Shown piece after piece: positions 20,625-33,300 of a stretch of DNA of 64,000 nt. The stretch comes from Phytophthora quininea (Eukaryota; Oomycota; Peronosporomycetes; Peronosporales; Peronosporaceae): positions 682,001-746,000 of the forward strand of contig JAAVTG010000554.1 in NCBI GenBank assembly GCA_011947345.1, read 5' to 3'. The position numbers and the translations under genes were made by a program. Each line of letters begins with the position of its first letter. Position 1 is the stretch's first letter. The notes beneath the pieces were generated by a model. The model saw nothing but the letters and a program-made list of their open reading frames with translations, was not told where the DNA came from and ran no database searches.

Positions 20625-22275
20625 TCATGCGGGCATCACGAGTGACTTACATGAACGACAGAGGCTCGTACACGTGCGTCTTCTTTCAGAGTCGTGGTTG
20701 GTCAAGTCCAGTTCGACATTCACGCAGAACAGCGGAGAGTTGCTGTCGTCGTCACTGATCAATTGAATCTCGTAGTTGCCAGCGGGAGCAATGATCGGCA
20801 AGTTCACGTCCACCTTCAGGTCCGAGAACTTGCCCTTCTTCATGGGGCAGTTGAAGCCGTGCACATCAATGTGGCCCAAGTCAAGCGGGAGTGGCACGTG
20901 CGTGTCACCGCAGAGCTGGCCAGAGTGGCCGAAGACCTGCGTGCCAGCCAGCTTGACGCCCAGCTTAAAGTTGGCCGACGTGAAATCCTGCTTCGAGTTG
21001 CCGTTGCCAAAGAAAGAGACTGGCTGGCCCCGATGAGGAGCCGTTGGCGTTACTACCAGGTGGTCAAAGTCAATGATCGCGCTGCTGACATCGCCGCACT
21101 GTGTGATCTTAGCTGAAGAGAAGACCTCGGCCAGATTCTTGGGGCGGAAGTCACGCTCCGTCTCCTCAGCAGGGAACGAGTCCACAGGTTCATCAGCCGG
21201 CACAGTCTCCTCCTCCTCCTCGGAGACAGGTTCCTGCTCGTAACTGTTCAGCACATCCTCGAAGTCCTTGTTGCGAGTAAGGGCCGTGGCGAACGGGTAG
21301 CTGGGCACTGACGCGATTCCGCACTGGCCGGCGGGGCCGTTCTGTTCACGCGCGAGACGAATGTATCCGTGCTCTCCCCACGACTGACCCCACGAGTTCT
21401 TGACCTTCCAAAACTTCTGCCCATTGTCCTCTCCGTATCCGACGGCCAGCACGCCGTGGTCCAGTCTCGTGCCACAAGTCAGGTTAAACACACCCGACTT
21501 GTAGAACTGGAAGGCCTTTGGTCAGCCTCAATAGCCACCGACACGGGCTGCTGCGAAACGGCGACCTTGAGCGCGTGCTCATCCTGCGGGTTGACGTCCT
21601 GAAAGCCCGTCACCTTGACCACCTCGTCGCACTTGCGGCAGACGCCCACCTTGCCCTTGTACGCGTAGTCATCCTCGCTGCACAATCCTCCGTGGTCCTC
21701 GATCCACGCAAAGGCGTGGTCCATCAGTCCTCCGTTGCAACCCATGTCTCCGTTGTGGTCGCAGTCCATGAGCTCCTGCTCCGACAGATTGGGCAGCGTG
21801 CCGCTGGCCACAAACGTAGCTCCCTCCACCGCCCCCGTCGTGGAGAAGGCCCAGCACGAGCCGCACATGCCCTGGTTCTTGACGGGCGTAACACCGCCCT
21901 TCTTGACCCAGTCGACGCTCTGGGGGTCTGCACGTCGCTCCAGAGGCCGTTCACGCGGGCCCGGAGCCGCTGCTCCACGTAACCCTCGGGCAGCCGCAGC
22001 CCTGTCATCTTGGCCTTGAACTCGTCGAACGACAGCGCCGAGAATGCGTTGTGGCCCAGCGTGACGCCGGTCCAGGCGTTCTCAGCATTGTGCTCGAGGA
22101 TGTACAGGTCGTTGGTGATGTAGTTCTCCAGGCGGCGCGCGAACTCGAGTGGCGCGCTGAAGCTCACGCCGTGGCTCTGCATCCAGTCCGAGAACTCCTG
22201 CTCGTACTGCTGCGGGGACTTGAGCGCGTCGGTGAGCGCCAGGCTCGCGAGGAGGAGGGTCAACACGGCGCGCAT
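20625..22275 (-). CDS. Papain-family cysteine protease fused to an ML (MD-2-like) domain
   Basis: A secreted C1A protease. ATG at 22275 starts a signal peptide ([17 protein letters not shown]), followed by an I29-type propeptide (residues about 20-95) and the mature enzyme: [11 protein letters not shown] with catalytic Cys (about 21855-21830), [10 protein letters not shown], catalytic His in [11 protein letters not shown] (about 21460-21430) and Asn in [15 protein letters not shown] (about 21405-21360). After a Glu-rich linker (about 21260-21150) comes an ML lipid-recognition domain with paired cysteines ([36 protein letters not shown]). One-base losses in GGGGG (21923-21927) and TTT (21517-21519) split the frame; with them restored it is continuous. 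The last ~20 residues may be intron readthrough. ML domains bind lipids or sterols, so the fusion could direct protease to membranes. Confidence 0.9.
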
Positions 22276-22870
22276 CTTTCTTAGCCAGCGGGGACTTGGA
22301 CGCTTCGGTGCGGAATCGATAGTGAACTCAGGGGCTTCTCTTGGGCGTAAAAGATCGGAAGAAGGCGACCTACACTCTGCGTGAAGCCACGAGCCAATCA
22401 CAGCGTGCAAAAACATGATCTTATTAGAGCGCCCTACCAACAGTAACGGTCACCCTTCGGGAAAAGCTTGCCTTGCACCTGCGCCAGCTCACTCACCTGC
22501 GTTGCGTGGCACGCCGTGCTGGTTTTGATGATGATACGCTCGCTCTACGTTTAATCTCTGTGGATGGCGACGTTGCCGCACATTAAATAAGACTGTCGAC
22601 GACTTCAACCGGTAAGGAAGCACCTTCACCTGCGCGGCCAGAAGGACCCATCCGGTCCGAGAATCCTTCGTTCCCAGCCGCCACAACGTCCTGAGCAATG
22701 GGCTTGGCACGAAACACAGCCCAGTCCTACCCGCTGTTCGAAGTGAGGTCTCGCTCGCAATCGGAAGGCGGTCTTGGGGAAGTGCTTATTTTCCGCACCA
22801 CACCGACATCAATCCTTCTTCTCCGTCAGCTACCATTGTCTTAATACACCACGCAGGCATTGCCTGCGTC
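22276..22870. other. Divergent intergenic region, protease (-) and RING gene (+)
   Basis: No gene is recognised. It ends in a perfect hairpin, ACGCAGGCA-T-TGCCTGCGT (22851-22869), immediately before an ATG at 22871. Confidence 0.5.
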
Positions 22871-24145
22871 ATGGCCCCACAATCCTCTTCATCTCCGCCT
22901 GTCCTTGTCCACAGGTCTGCGACGACATGGCGCGGGTGTCTGAATGCTCGGCGGCAGCAAACGCTTCAGCACTGGGGCGCCCTCGGGGGCCACGCTTGTT
23001 ATAACACCTCCGCGTCGTCGTCGAGCCCACTAGCTGCTGCAGCATCCGGCAGCGACTCCAACCAGCTTCCCGCATCGTGCAAGAAGAGTGAAATGAAACT
23101 GGGTCCGACTTCAAGCACGCGCTCATTGGCCGAAAATATGCAAATATCCGAGCTTGTAACACCCGACATTGGAGAAACGCCGGAGCAGTTCCCGATTATC
23201 AGACCCGTCCGTCCGCCTGCCTCCTCATGCCCGCCACCTGCACTCGACGTCTACCGCGAGCGCTGCAGCAAGCCATCGCCGAGGCCGCGCGCCGCCCGCC
23301 GCGCCCTCTGTGCAGCATCAGGATCTGCTCTGCTCCATCTGCTTCGACATGTTTAGCTTCCCCGTCACTTTGCCCTGCGGGTGCGTCCCAATAACAAGTT
23401 GCTGACAAAGATTATAATAAACGTTATACTAATTTCGCGCATGCCATTGCAGACACAACTTCGACCGCGGCTGTATTCTGACGGCGTGGGCGCACGACGC
23501 CAGCTCCAAAGCGTCTGTATCTCCGCCACCCCAGAAGAAGAGGAAGACTCGACCGAGGAAGGACTGGTGCAAGGCTCGGGGGCTGTAGACATGGACGCAC
23601 AACCTCCGAACCCTCCGCCAGCAGAAACCGCACACGGAGGCCACTTGTGCCCGCTGTGTCGACAACCGGCGCCTATTGACACGATGGAGGAGCTGCAGGT
23701 CAACTTGCTACTGAAAACCCTCATCGCCTCGCTGTATCCTGAGGAGACGAGAGCTGTGGCCACGACGGCGAAGCAGCAGTGTCCGCACTTGGCGTTGCCG
23801 TCGTCTCCGCGTCATGGAGGACCGCTCACTACCCACACTGCAGCGTCCGCGTTCCGCAGCCGACCGAGTCTGCGCACCTTCTCGTCGTTCGTCTACGTGT
23901 GCGCAGCGTCGATCACAGATCCGCCTGGATTCGTGTTGGCGGTGCTGCTGCTTTTGATACTGCTGGCGACAGCATGCAGTCCACAGCCCGCGAGTGCGAC
24001 CCCCGCAGCTTCCGCCATGGTCATGTTCGACACGATGGATCGTGTGTGCAATGGGCTGTCATTGCTCATCCACCGTATATCGCTGCAGATGGACCAAGCG
24101 GACCAGGTTTCGCCGTTGCTTCGACTCATATCGTACATCCTTTAG
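22871..24145 (+). CDS. RING-finger protein with C-terminal membrane segment
   Basis: Probable E3 ubiquitin ligase. The RING is split by an intron: DLLCSICFDMFSFPVTLPCG, intron GTGCGT...TTGCAG (about 23380-23451, branch-like CTAAT), then HNFDRGCILTAWA. The last Cys pair is HLCPLCRQ (about 23641-23670). One base added to GGGGG at 23578-23582 joins these halves (RGAVDMDAQPPNPPP). A hydrophobic stretch, FVLAVLLLLILLATACS (about 23930-23980), predicts a single membrane anchor near the C-terminus. The 5' end is uncertain: the RING frame has no ATG before a stop at 23157. The ATG at 22871 is in another frame and would need an intron or two base errors to connect. The insert between RING halves is unusually long and basic. 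Confidence 0.65.
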
Positions 24146-24322
24146 GGGCTGCGGCCGACATTACCAACGGTGCTGCGCTGCTAGGATGTTGGAGCAAGGA
24201 GCGAGCATCAACTCTCTTACCGGACAGATATCGTGTTTGGGGATGGAGTTCACACGATCAAAATGCATATATTTATGTTACTGTAATCAACACTTTACCA
24301 GCAAAGGTGCGATAAAATGCAT

Positions 24323-27300
24323 TCAGTAGCGCAGGCTGCAGAAGCAGGCGACACCAGCCTTGATCCAATACTCTTGATCCGCAAACAGCACCTGGGCATT
24401 GGTCTCCGAGACCAGTGAGTTACGGAAGATGGTCTGCTTGTTTGCGGGGATCTCAAGCCACATGACGAAGTTGGTTGAGTGTCCCGTGGTCGAAAGCGTT
24501 CCGGTTCGCGTGAGAATTTTGTACACTGGACAGCGATAAATGCCCCGCTGTGGTGCCTCACGATTCGGTTGCGGCAGTAAATGGATCACAGGCATCTTGG
24601 CGAATAGTTCACGTGGCAGTGGGTCATCCAGCGACTTGGCATCGTAATTCCATCGCGCTCCCTCCAAGAACAAGCCGTACGTGTAGCAGCCATCGGTGGG
24701 GCGCGTCATAAGCTGCTCGACACCCTCAGCCATCATGATGAACTGGAACGACAGCGAATCGATCGGCAATTTGTATCGTCGAGCGTGGTTCTGGATGGTG
24801 CCAGTCATGAAACCTTGTGGAAAGAAGAAGCCCGATATCCAAAACACCGCCGGGATGCCATGCGCAATCCAGTTCGAGATAAACGTCAATCGGTCTAAGA
24901 GATCCTTCACCCAGGCGCCTAGCGGCTTCAGTGACGGGTATGCTTTGGATTCCCATACAACAGGCACTTTTTGGTCATAAAGAGACGAGCCCATGGCTTC
25001 CAGTTCGGCAGACATGACTACGAGACCTTTGAGACCTTGTTGAACAAGATGCAGAGTACTAGACATCACTGCAATCAGTTTGTTGAAGCGCTCTACCTCC
25101 TGTGCCAGAACTGTGTTCATCGATTCGTTGTAGGACACAGGGTAGGCAGCATGGACGTGCTCCAAATCGAACTGACCCGGCAAATGCGCTGCGATGGCTT
25201 GGGCTGCGTCGGCAATGATCTCTTCACGGCTCTTTCCAGCACCAGTGCTCACTCGCGGTTGCAACGAGAGCAGGAGATCGAACGCTTCATATGTCTCTGC
25301 CTGTGCGCTTGTGATGTTGGCATTCTCGTGCATGCCGAACACTTCTGGTTCGGGGTTAATAGGCATTGAATTAATGTAGCTCACGTAGCTCTCGTAGGCG
25401 CGATGCGGGTCACAATCAAGCGAATAGTAAACTCCACTTCTTGAGAATGTGTAACCCTTTTGCAAGATCGCCTCCTTGAAAAACGTCATCAAGATGACAT
25501 CCGACGTTCGCATGTCCTTATCGTCGGTAATACGCCCACCGTAATTGATAGTGGACGTCATGACCTGCAGCACGTCGAACGGCACTTGGTCGTACGTGTC
25601 CAGGAACATCTCAAGTTGCGCTACGCTAATGTCCAAGTCGGTCTCGTTGAATTGGTACGGGATATTCCATCCAAGTGCACCAAAGCGCTTGCGCTCACAT
25701 ACGATGGCATGGTAGAAACAGAGACCGAATAGGAGCTTACGGAAGACGTCCGGCTTACGGGTAGCGGAGAGTCGCGCTTCATCCAGCTTATAGTACGTGT
25801 TTTTGAGGTTTGCTCGCAGTCCTTTCGGTGCTTCCTTGGTCATCTTTACGCCATCCTGCAGCACCGATGCAGGGAATGCCGGGGTGGGCATGCTCGTGAG
25901 CCACAATCGGAAATTGTCATGCAACTTCGTGGGGTCCAGCTCCTCACAGATGCGTTCTAGCTCGGGCATCCAACTCAGCGCCAAATGGCAGTTCTGAAGT
26001 AAAACCCAGTCGCCCTTTGTCGTGGCGGTCTCGATGAGTCGAGCAGCTAACGTACCTTGGCCCTGCCCAAGTGCGATGGATTTAAGCTTGCTCTCCATCC
26101 CCGTGCTAACGGCAAAGCCGTGCAGATCTTTAGCTGGGTCAGATCCTTGGGACAGCACAAAAATTAAGGGCGTCGTTGGACTTGCATCCTCGAATGCATT
26201 GGCCAGATCCAACGGCGGAGGCTCAATAAACTCTTTGCCCAGCTTGCACGAGACCAAGTTCTGAATACCAGGCATCATTTTGTCAGGTCGCAGCACTCTC
26301 AACACACACAATCGCTGGAATTCATCCAGCTTGGGCAATAGTTCGCCAGGTAGAGGTTGATTCTCTGGGTCTGTCGAATCGAAAATTGCTCGGAACGCCT
26401 CAACATGCTTCGTAAACTCCTTCTCAAGGCCGGCGAAAGCAGGAAAAGTTGCCAGTGCACAAATTTGCTGCCATGCAAACCCTTCCAGCCATCGACATGC
26501 CGGGTTCTCTGCATCTACGGGCGGATTAGAGCTAATTCCTGACAACAAGAATCGCCATTCGCCAGCGTCGACTTCATTGTTGCCCTGCATGATCTTAATG
26601 GTCAACAAAAAGAAAACAGCAACTTGTGTTTCTCGAAAAGAGAACGGCAAACATTTTTGTACACGGAATACGTGAAGTAGTCGTTGAGGTTCGCAAGACG
26701 GGTCTCCAATTGCGCGGATGGCTTGGCAGCCTGGATACCACGAATGAAAAGTCCAGTGAACCACGTGAGCGAATACTGGTACATTGGATCCACCAGCGCG
26801 AGGTCGGCAATACAAAAGAATAATAACGCAGCGCGGAATGCCACTGGACGATAGCCATCACTGCGTGCATCAATCTCTCGCTCCGTTTCTTCGGCTTCGC
26901 GCATCTTTTCCATCACAACGGCGGACGTCTCCTTCGCAGACGCCAGAGTCTCGATAAGATTTGTGTCATCCAGGATGTTTCCCTCCGAGTGCGACAAGAG
27001 GTACAGGATTTGGTTCTCAATATCGTATAGCTGTCTTTTACCTTCGGCGTTCGACAGCACGAGCTCATTTTTCTTGGCTGCAAGCTCTGGTAGTTCCTTC
27101 AGAACCACAACACCTAGAAGTTGCTCCTCTAGTCCCTTCATCGTAATAGTAAAGTTGAGCAGGCTGACCTTGACGCAAACTTCGGGGCGTAATGCGGATT
27201 GGCCAACTTGGTGGTGAGGAAAAAGCGGAAACTATCGTTGTACGGGATGACGTTCTCACCCAAGCGGATCATATCTTGACCCCTTGTTTGAACTTTTGCT

Positions 27301-30300
27301 GCAACAGCACAGGCTCGAGAGCCGCATCCAGTTCTTCGCCTACGTTCTCGAGCAATACCCATTTGCCAAAGCGAAGACCGTTCTCCAAGCAGCGAAGGAA
27401 CCCACGATCCGACTGTTTGACGACATCCATACCATTATCGCACAATTTCTTGTCGCGTCCAAGGTTTTTGATGAACCGGTTAGCTTGGCCTTGAGGGTCA
27501 ATTAACAGTGGCCACCTTCGGGCACGTCCCATGATAATACCATTCTGCGTCGACACTGTATCTGTAGGCAGCCCAGCAATTTGCCACGCTCTCAATTTGA
27601 CAGGATCTTGCAGTGTGCGAATCAGGTCGCAGCCCGGAGAGTGAGGCACTTCATGTTTCACAAGAGCTTCGTGCCATGAACCAACTAGTTGCTCGCGGAA
27701 CTCTGCGGTAAACGCTCCCAGATAACTAATCGTACCAGCTGACACGAGCACGTCTCCCGTAAGGTTAGCGTAGTCAAGAGTGAGCTGAGTCACTGTATCC
27801 TTCCATCGAGCTTCCTCACCTCCAAGCCCACCAATAAGTCGCTCGGCATTTTGCAACTGGACTTGACACTGCACTACTTTTCGCCCAAGTTCTTCTTTCT
27901 TAGCTACAGCGCCGTTGTATGACTGCTCTAGCTCGGCTAGACGATCGCTGACCTGTTTAAGATTGTCTTGAGCGCTTTTCAAAACAGCCAGCGTCTCATC
28001 AAGCTCTTTCTGGGCTTGTGCCAGAGCCTGTTTCTTTGGTTCTACAGCCCTGGCTACGAAATGGTAGGTATACATGGCTCGTGCCCACATGCAAATTGCC
28101 GTACAGGCTTTCGAGGACTTTTCGATGGCTTCTGGGGTAAAATTCGGATCTTCCATGCTCGGCGCCACCTTCGTGATAATTGCATCCGGAATGTTATCCT
28201 TATCGAAGCCCAGCAGGTTCTCCAGGAATTTGTTCGCATTCGAAAGCACCACCTTCTGCGCTACCTCCCAGTAGTCATTAATCTTTTACCGGGACGATCA
28301 GGGTCGGGTTTACTCACTGGCTTTTGGCCAAAGAGAATGCAAACAACTTCCATCGTGAGCTTGACGCCGGCAGGGGGCGTTTTTAGCGCCTTGACTTCGT
28401 CGATATCAGCCTTTTGAGACGGTTGAGGCATTCAACAGCAGACTCGAGCGCTGGCAGAGCAGCATCCAAATCACGTTGAGCCGAGTCGGCGATTTCCTGC
28501 GTGGCACTGGCCTTGATACTGGCTGCAGCTTCTTCTTTCTCGACTGTAGCTTTGGTCACATCAGCTTCCGCGCTATCTTTCGCAATCTGAACCATCATCT
28601 GCTCCACTTCCAGTTGTGTGGCTGCTAGCACAGGCTGGAGCTCCACAAGCTCTGTCTGCATTGTTGCAACGATCGCCTTTGTTTCCGATAGTTTGTCGAC
28701 GCCATTCTGCAGCCGACTTTGCATCATGTTGACTTCCTCACGTTTCATGACCAGGACGGACTTGAACGCTGACAGCAGCTCCAGGTAACTTGTCGGTGTA
28801 ACGTAAAAGTATCTTCGCAGCGTGTTGTAAAACTGTTTGCTAGCTTCTTCTACACTTTGATGCACAATTTTGAAAGCTTCCACGAGTGCAGGAAGTTTGT
28901 CACCTAGTGCTAAGTTGCCGTCGCTTAAAATTGCGGACGCAACAGAATTCAGAGCTTCAGCAGGCCACTCACTGAACCAATCGATCGTAGAGCAATTGAC
29001 GAGTGATGGGAACATGCGCAAGCGATCACGGAAGAGCCCGCCAAGCGGGCTCATGCAGATCACCAGGTGGATGTTGCGGCGCACACGGTTAATATACTGC
29101 TGGAAAATATTCGTCTTCGTCGGTGGGATTTGGCGTTTTTGACAATCTACTCTACAAGCAGTAATAATTTGGTCCAGATCTTCCGGGCCGTACAAGTTTG
29201 GCACGTTGCCAGCATTCAGGACGCCGTTGAGGTCTTCCAGCATCGTTTCATTGACCACTTGTACGTCCGAGAAGAGAAACACCACAGGAGTGTCTTTGAC
29301 GCCAGCAAGCAACAAACACTTCTTTACATCTTCTCTCCACTCAGTTAGGCCATATCCTTTCACAATCTCCACTTGGAAGCATTTATATCCAGCCATAAAG
29401 GTTGCGAGCTTTGTGAGGCTTTGACGTCCACTGCCTCCGACTCCAAGGAGCAAAGCATTGCCCATGGGCTGCCGAATTATACGTGAAATGCGAGATACGT
29501 GCTCCACGGCATCCATAAACAAGACGAGCGACATCGGCGACTTGCTCTCGGCATTATAGTCCAGTAGGTATTCGTCCATGATGCCCAGCACCTTTTCCAC
29601 CTCAGCAACTTCCTCGTAGATTTTAGGATCTGCTCCAGGAACCAAATAATCGCCGTAGATCAGATACTCTTTGGTCACAACCTGCCCGTATTCACGCTGG
29701 AAGAATTCCTTTACAGATGTCTGCATGAGCTCGAAACCATTCGTGGTCTTGTGAAGAAATCATTCGATCCTCGTAGACGCGTTTGCACTCATGCACCCAC
29801 AAACGGATGAGGGAGTCTACTTCTGCAATGCGACGACTATCCCCCATGAGAACACCTTGAAAGACCTTAGCTAGATCCCGCAGATTGAACGTGTAATGAG
29901 ACTTGGCAGGTGTAGGAAGCAACTCGCGGCAAATAGTGTTGTAGACGCTGATGGAGGCGCGAACAACGTTATCTGTTAGCCGACCGATTTCTGGCGGGAA
30001 CCCTGAGCCAAAAAGTTGCCAAGAATGGTGCTGAATATAATGGTTTTACTGTCATCGCCAAGCTCTGCATAGCCCACCACATTGAAGTGGCGAACTAGTC
30101 GCGGCGTAATTGGATTGCGTCCACCACCAGGAGGTCCCATCGATGCGACGAACAGGATATCAATGATAGTGCGGAACACCAGCAACTTGCGATCGTACCA
30201 ACCTCCCTGATCAAACCATTGCCGCACTAACTCCAATGGTGGCTGCGCAAAGTATTTCTCACGTTTGGGCATGTTGAGATCGTCCACATAAATGATGTAC

Positions 30301-33300
30301 TTCTTGCCAGCTGGCGGGCCGTAGACTCCCTTCCGACGCTTTTCCATCTTGGCGTCCAGCATGTCTTGCGTTTGGTTGGCGGACGTTTGCGCTGAGAAAG
30401 AAATTGGGATAGGAATGTAGACATCTGCAGGCAGCGATTGCAGGTAGCGCGTAATATTGACCGTCTTACCGGTTCCAGTGCCACCAACCATGAGCACATT
30501 CTTGCCGGCGCTCATCAACTCTTCCAGTAGATAGTTGTTTCGCACTGAGTCAGCTGTTGGCACCACGATATCAGCAAAAGACGAGTTTGGAGGCACTTTG
30601 TAGGGATTTACAGTACTCATCCACGGAACCCACTTATGACTAGCGAGTTGGTAACAGTAGTCGTAGACTAGCCCAGTCGCTGGCATAGGAGGTTTACAAT
30701 TGTTTGCCGCCATCTCATTTCGCAGGAAGCTGTCAAATCGCACGCGGCCGGCGTCGTTCGTAGTAACACCCACAGACCATATCAATGCAAATACAAACAA
30801 CGGCTCAATATCGTCCTTGAACTGTGCGTTGGGAGTTTTCGCTGCCGGTTGGGGTTCAGCCGCGCCTTCAACGAGTTTCTCCCGGTAAGGATCCAGCGAG
30901 CAATCAAGCAAGTTCATAAGGCTCTGCGCTACGTTGTTGTCCATGGTTGGTACCAACTCAGACAGAAATGATCTGAGGAAAGTCACTGCTGAATACAGAT
31001 ACACGTCAAAAAGTCTTAAAAGATGGGAGCGAAGGAAACCACAGCTTTTGGAAGACGTTCAAGCCAAGAATCCACAAGAGGTCCCAAGCCAAGTGTGCTT
31101 GGCTCCATGTAGACCATTCCGGTACGGCTGACTGTGGCAGGAGATGCCACAGATAGATCCTCCACTTCAAACATCATCGTCATCTGTCTTGACATTTGCA
31201 ACATTTCGCCGCTATTGAGACAAAGTTTCTTGTTGTCGTCGAGCACTGTGTTCATATTTTCAATCCATATTGCATCCACTGGGCCGTCAAAAATGACCCA
31301 CTTGCGGTCGGGCTTCGTATCACTTGCAGCAGCACGGTACAGCGTAGACAGGATACCGTCTTGCCACTCGTGCGTGTTGGCATCAAACTCGCCGTAGAGC
31401 TGGCCCATTGTGATCGATTTAGGATTGAGTTGGTACTTGATCACTTTCTCGAAAGCAAAACCAGACTCGCCCCGTCGCTTTAGCTCTGTGAGTGCATCTG
31501 CAAGAACTGCGATGTTGCAAGACTTTCCGCCTCCAGTAGCCCCTACGACCATCAGACCGTGCCGAACAACGATTGTCTCGTACAACTGAATACACTTGGT
31601 GAGGAAGTAGGGCACAGGCTGCAGGTTCAGCTTGTGTGTCTGCAGCTTAATTACACTGATCAGTGCACCTAGATCTAGATTGGGTCGCTGCTTTCCTGGG
31701 AACAAGTCACTGATGATACCGTTGAACAGAGGAATATCATGGGCCAGGAATTTCGGCAGGTTAACGTCTTGAAGTGCCCGGAGTAGTAGAACGTCTTCGT
31801 CCATATCGGGGTCATCCCGCTTGAGGTTACCAGCAGCTGTAATGACCGTTTTGACGGCTCGCATACCGTAATCGTAATGGAACTGGGACGACAATTGCTC
31901 TGAGCAAAGTTTGAAAGTCGTAACCATCTTGGCACCGAGAGCACGCGCGTCTGAGAACCCGTACGCGAAAAACATAATCTCGCCGATAAGCGCGTAATCT
32001 GGGACCATCATAGCAACAGGCCTAAAAGTGCCGCGAGAGAGTCGGGTAGTTCGCTACGGCCAGCGTAGCCAGGATTCATAGTGATAAATACACCAAACTG
32101 GTCGCTAAGCTTGATGTCGGAGCCTTCAAAGACGATCCGAGTGTCTCCCCGACGAATACCAAGCTGTAACGTAACAACTTGCTGTCCAACAACAGAAAGC
32201 ACCTCAATGTCAATACGGTTGAATTCGTCGAAACACGCCCAAGCACCGCAAGAAGCCAGTCCCTTGAAGAACTTGCCCATAGCAATATAGTCAAGACCAT
32301 CCGAGCAGTTAAACACGACACATTGTTTGGCCAGAGCTTTAGCCAGATCTTTCGTTGTTTCCGTCTTTCCAGTGCCGGCAGGTCCAGCCGGTGCTCCGCC
32401 GAGGATCATCTGCAGTGCGCCCATCAGCGTCAGGTAGCACTTATCTGTAAGTGGCGTGATGACAAGACGAAAAGAGTTGCCCAAATACTCATAACCATAA
32501 GGGCGACGCGAAGTCACAGCTTGCACCCATAAATTCTTGTCAGCCCAGTAATATTTCAGTTGGGAGCTCCACAAGAAGTCTCCCTTCGACTCCACATTTT
32601 GAGCTACGAGTTTACGAGTCACATCACGGGCATGGACATCAATAACAGTAAGAGCACCACATGTGATACGGGCCATGCTATCGAGGTTACCACGAACAAG
32701 AGTGACCATGTCAGCGAGTTGGCCTAACTGTCGAGTCATCATTTTTTGAACGCCTTCTCGCCCATCAGCATCCATAGCTTCCTCCATTTCGCGCGTCCAA
32801 TGCATTTGACTCCCGTTCAGAACGCACATACCTGGCCACTTTTGAATCCAAAGCGACCGATCCGTGCGAGTATAATCCGCAATCGCACGCTCCATGATAT
32901 CGCGGATCGATACCTTCATCATATCTTCCACCTCCATCATCCAATGCTCGACATTTTTACCTTTTGGGTCTACCATGGTTGAAAATGGCACCTTTTCGCC
33001 TTCCGCCGAGATCATTGCACTGATATTCAGGTCCTCTTCGAACGTCACTTGCACGATTCCTTCAAAGCATTTCTTCAAATGAGGTTGGACAAGCTTAACA
33101 TCTTTGGATTCTGACAAGATCGAGAGCAACTCGTCGTTCGATAAAAAGTAAAATCGAGCAAACGATGACCGCTTCACTTCCAAATAGTCGCTCAGTCCCT
33201 TTGCACGAGCTCGAGGAAGTGATTTGACTCGCGAAAGCGCTCTAGCAGCTTCGTGCTTCGACAGAACTCTACACATTTCGGTTTAGCCTTCGCTGATGCT

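Noticed and set aside
24143..24160. Shared string AGGGGCTGCGGCC with 59144-59156
   Set aside because: Only 13 bases match and the flanks differ; probably chance in GC-rich sequence.
26595..26640. Programmed ribosomal frameshifting in dynein and other genes
   Set aside because: Too many sites, no slippery heptamers with downstream structure, and the same pattern in unrelated genes; assembly error is simpler.
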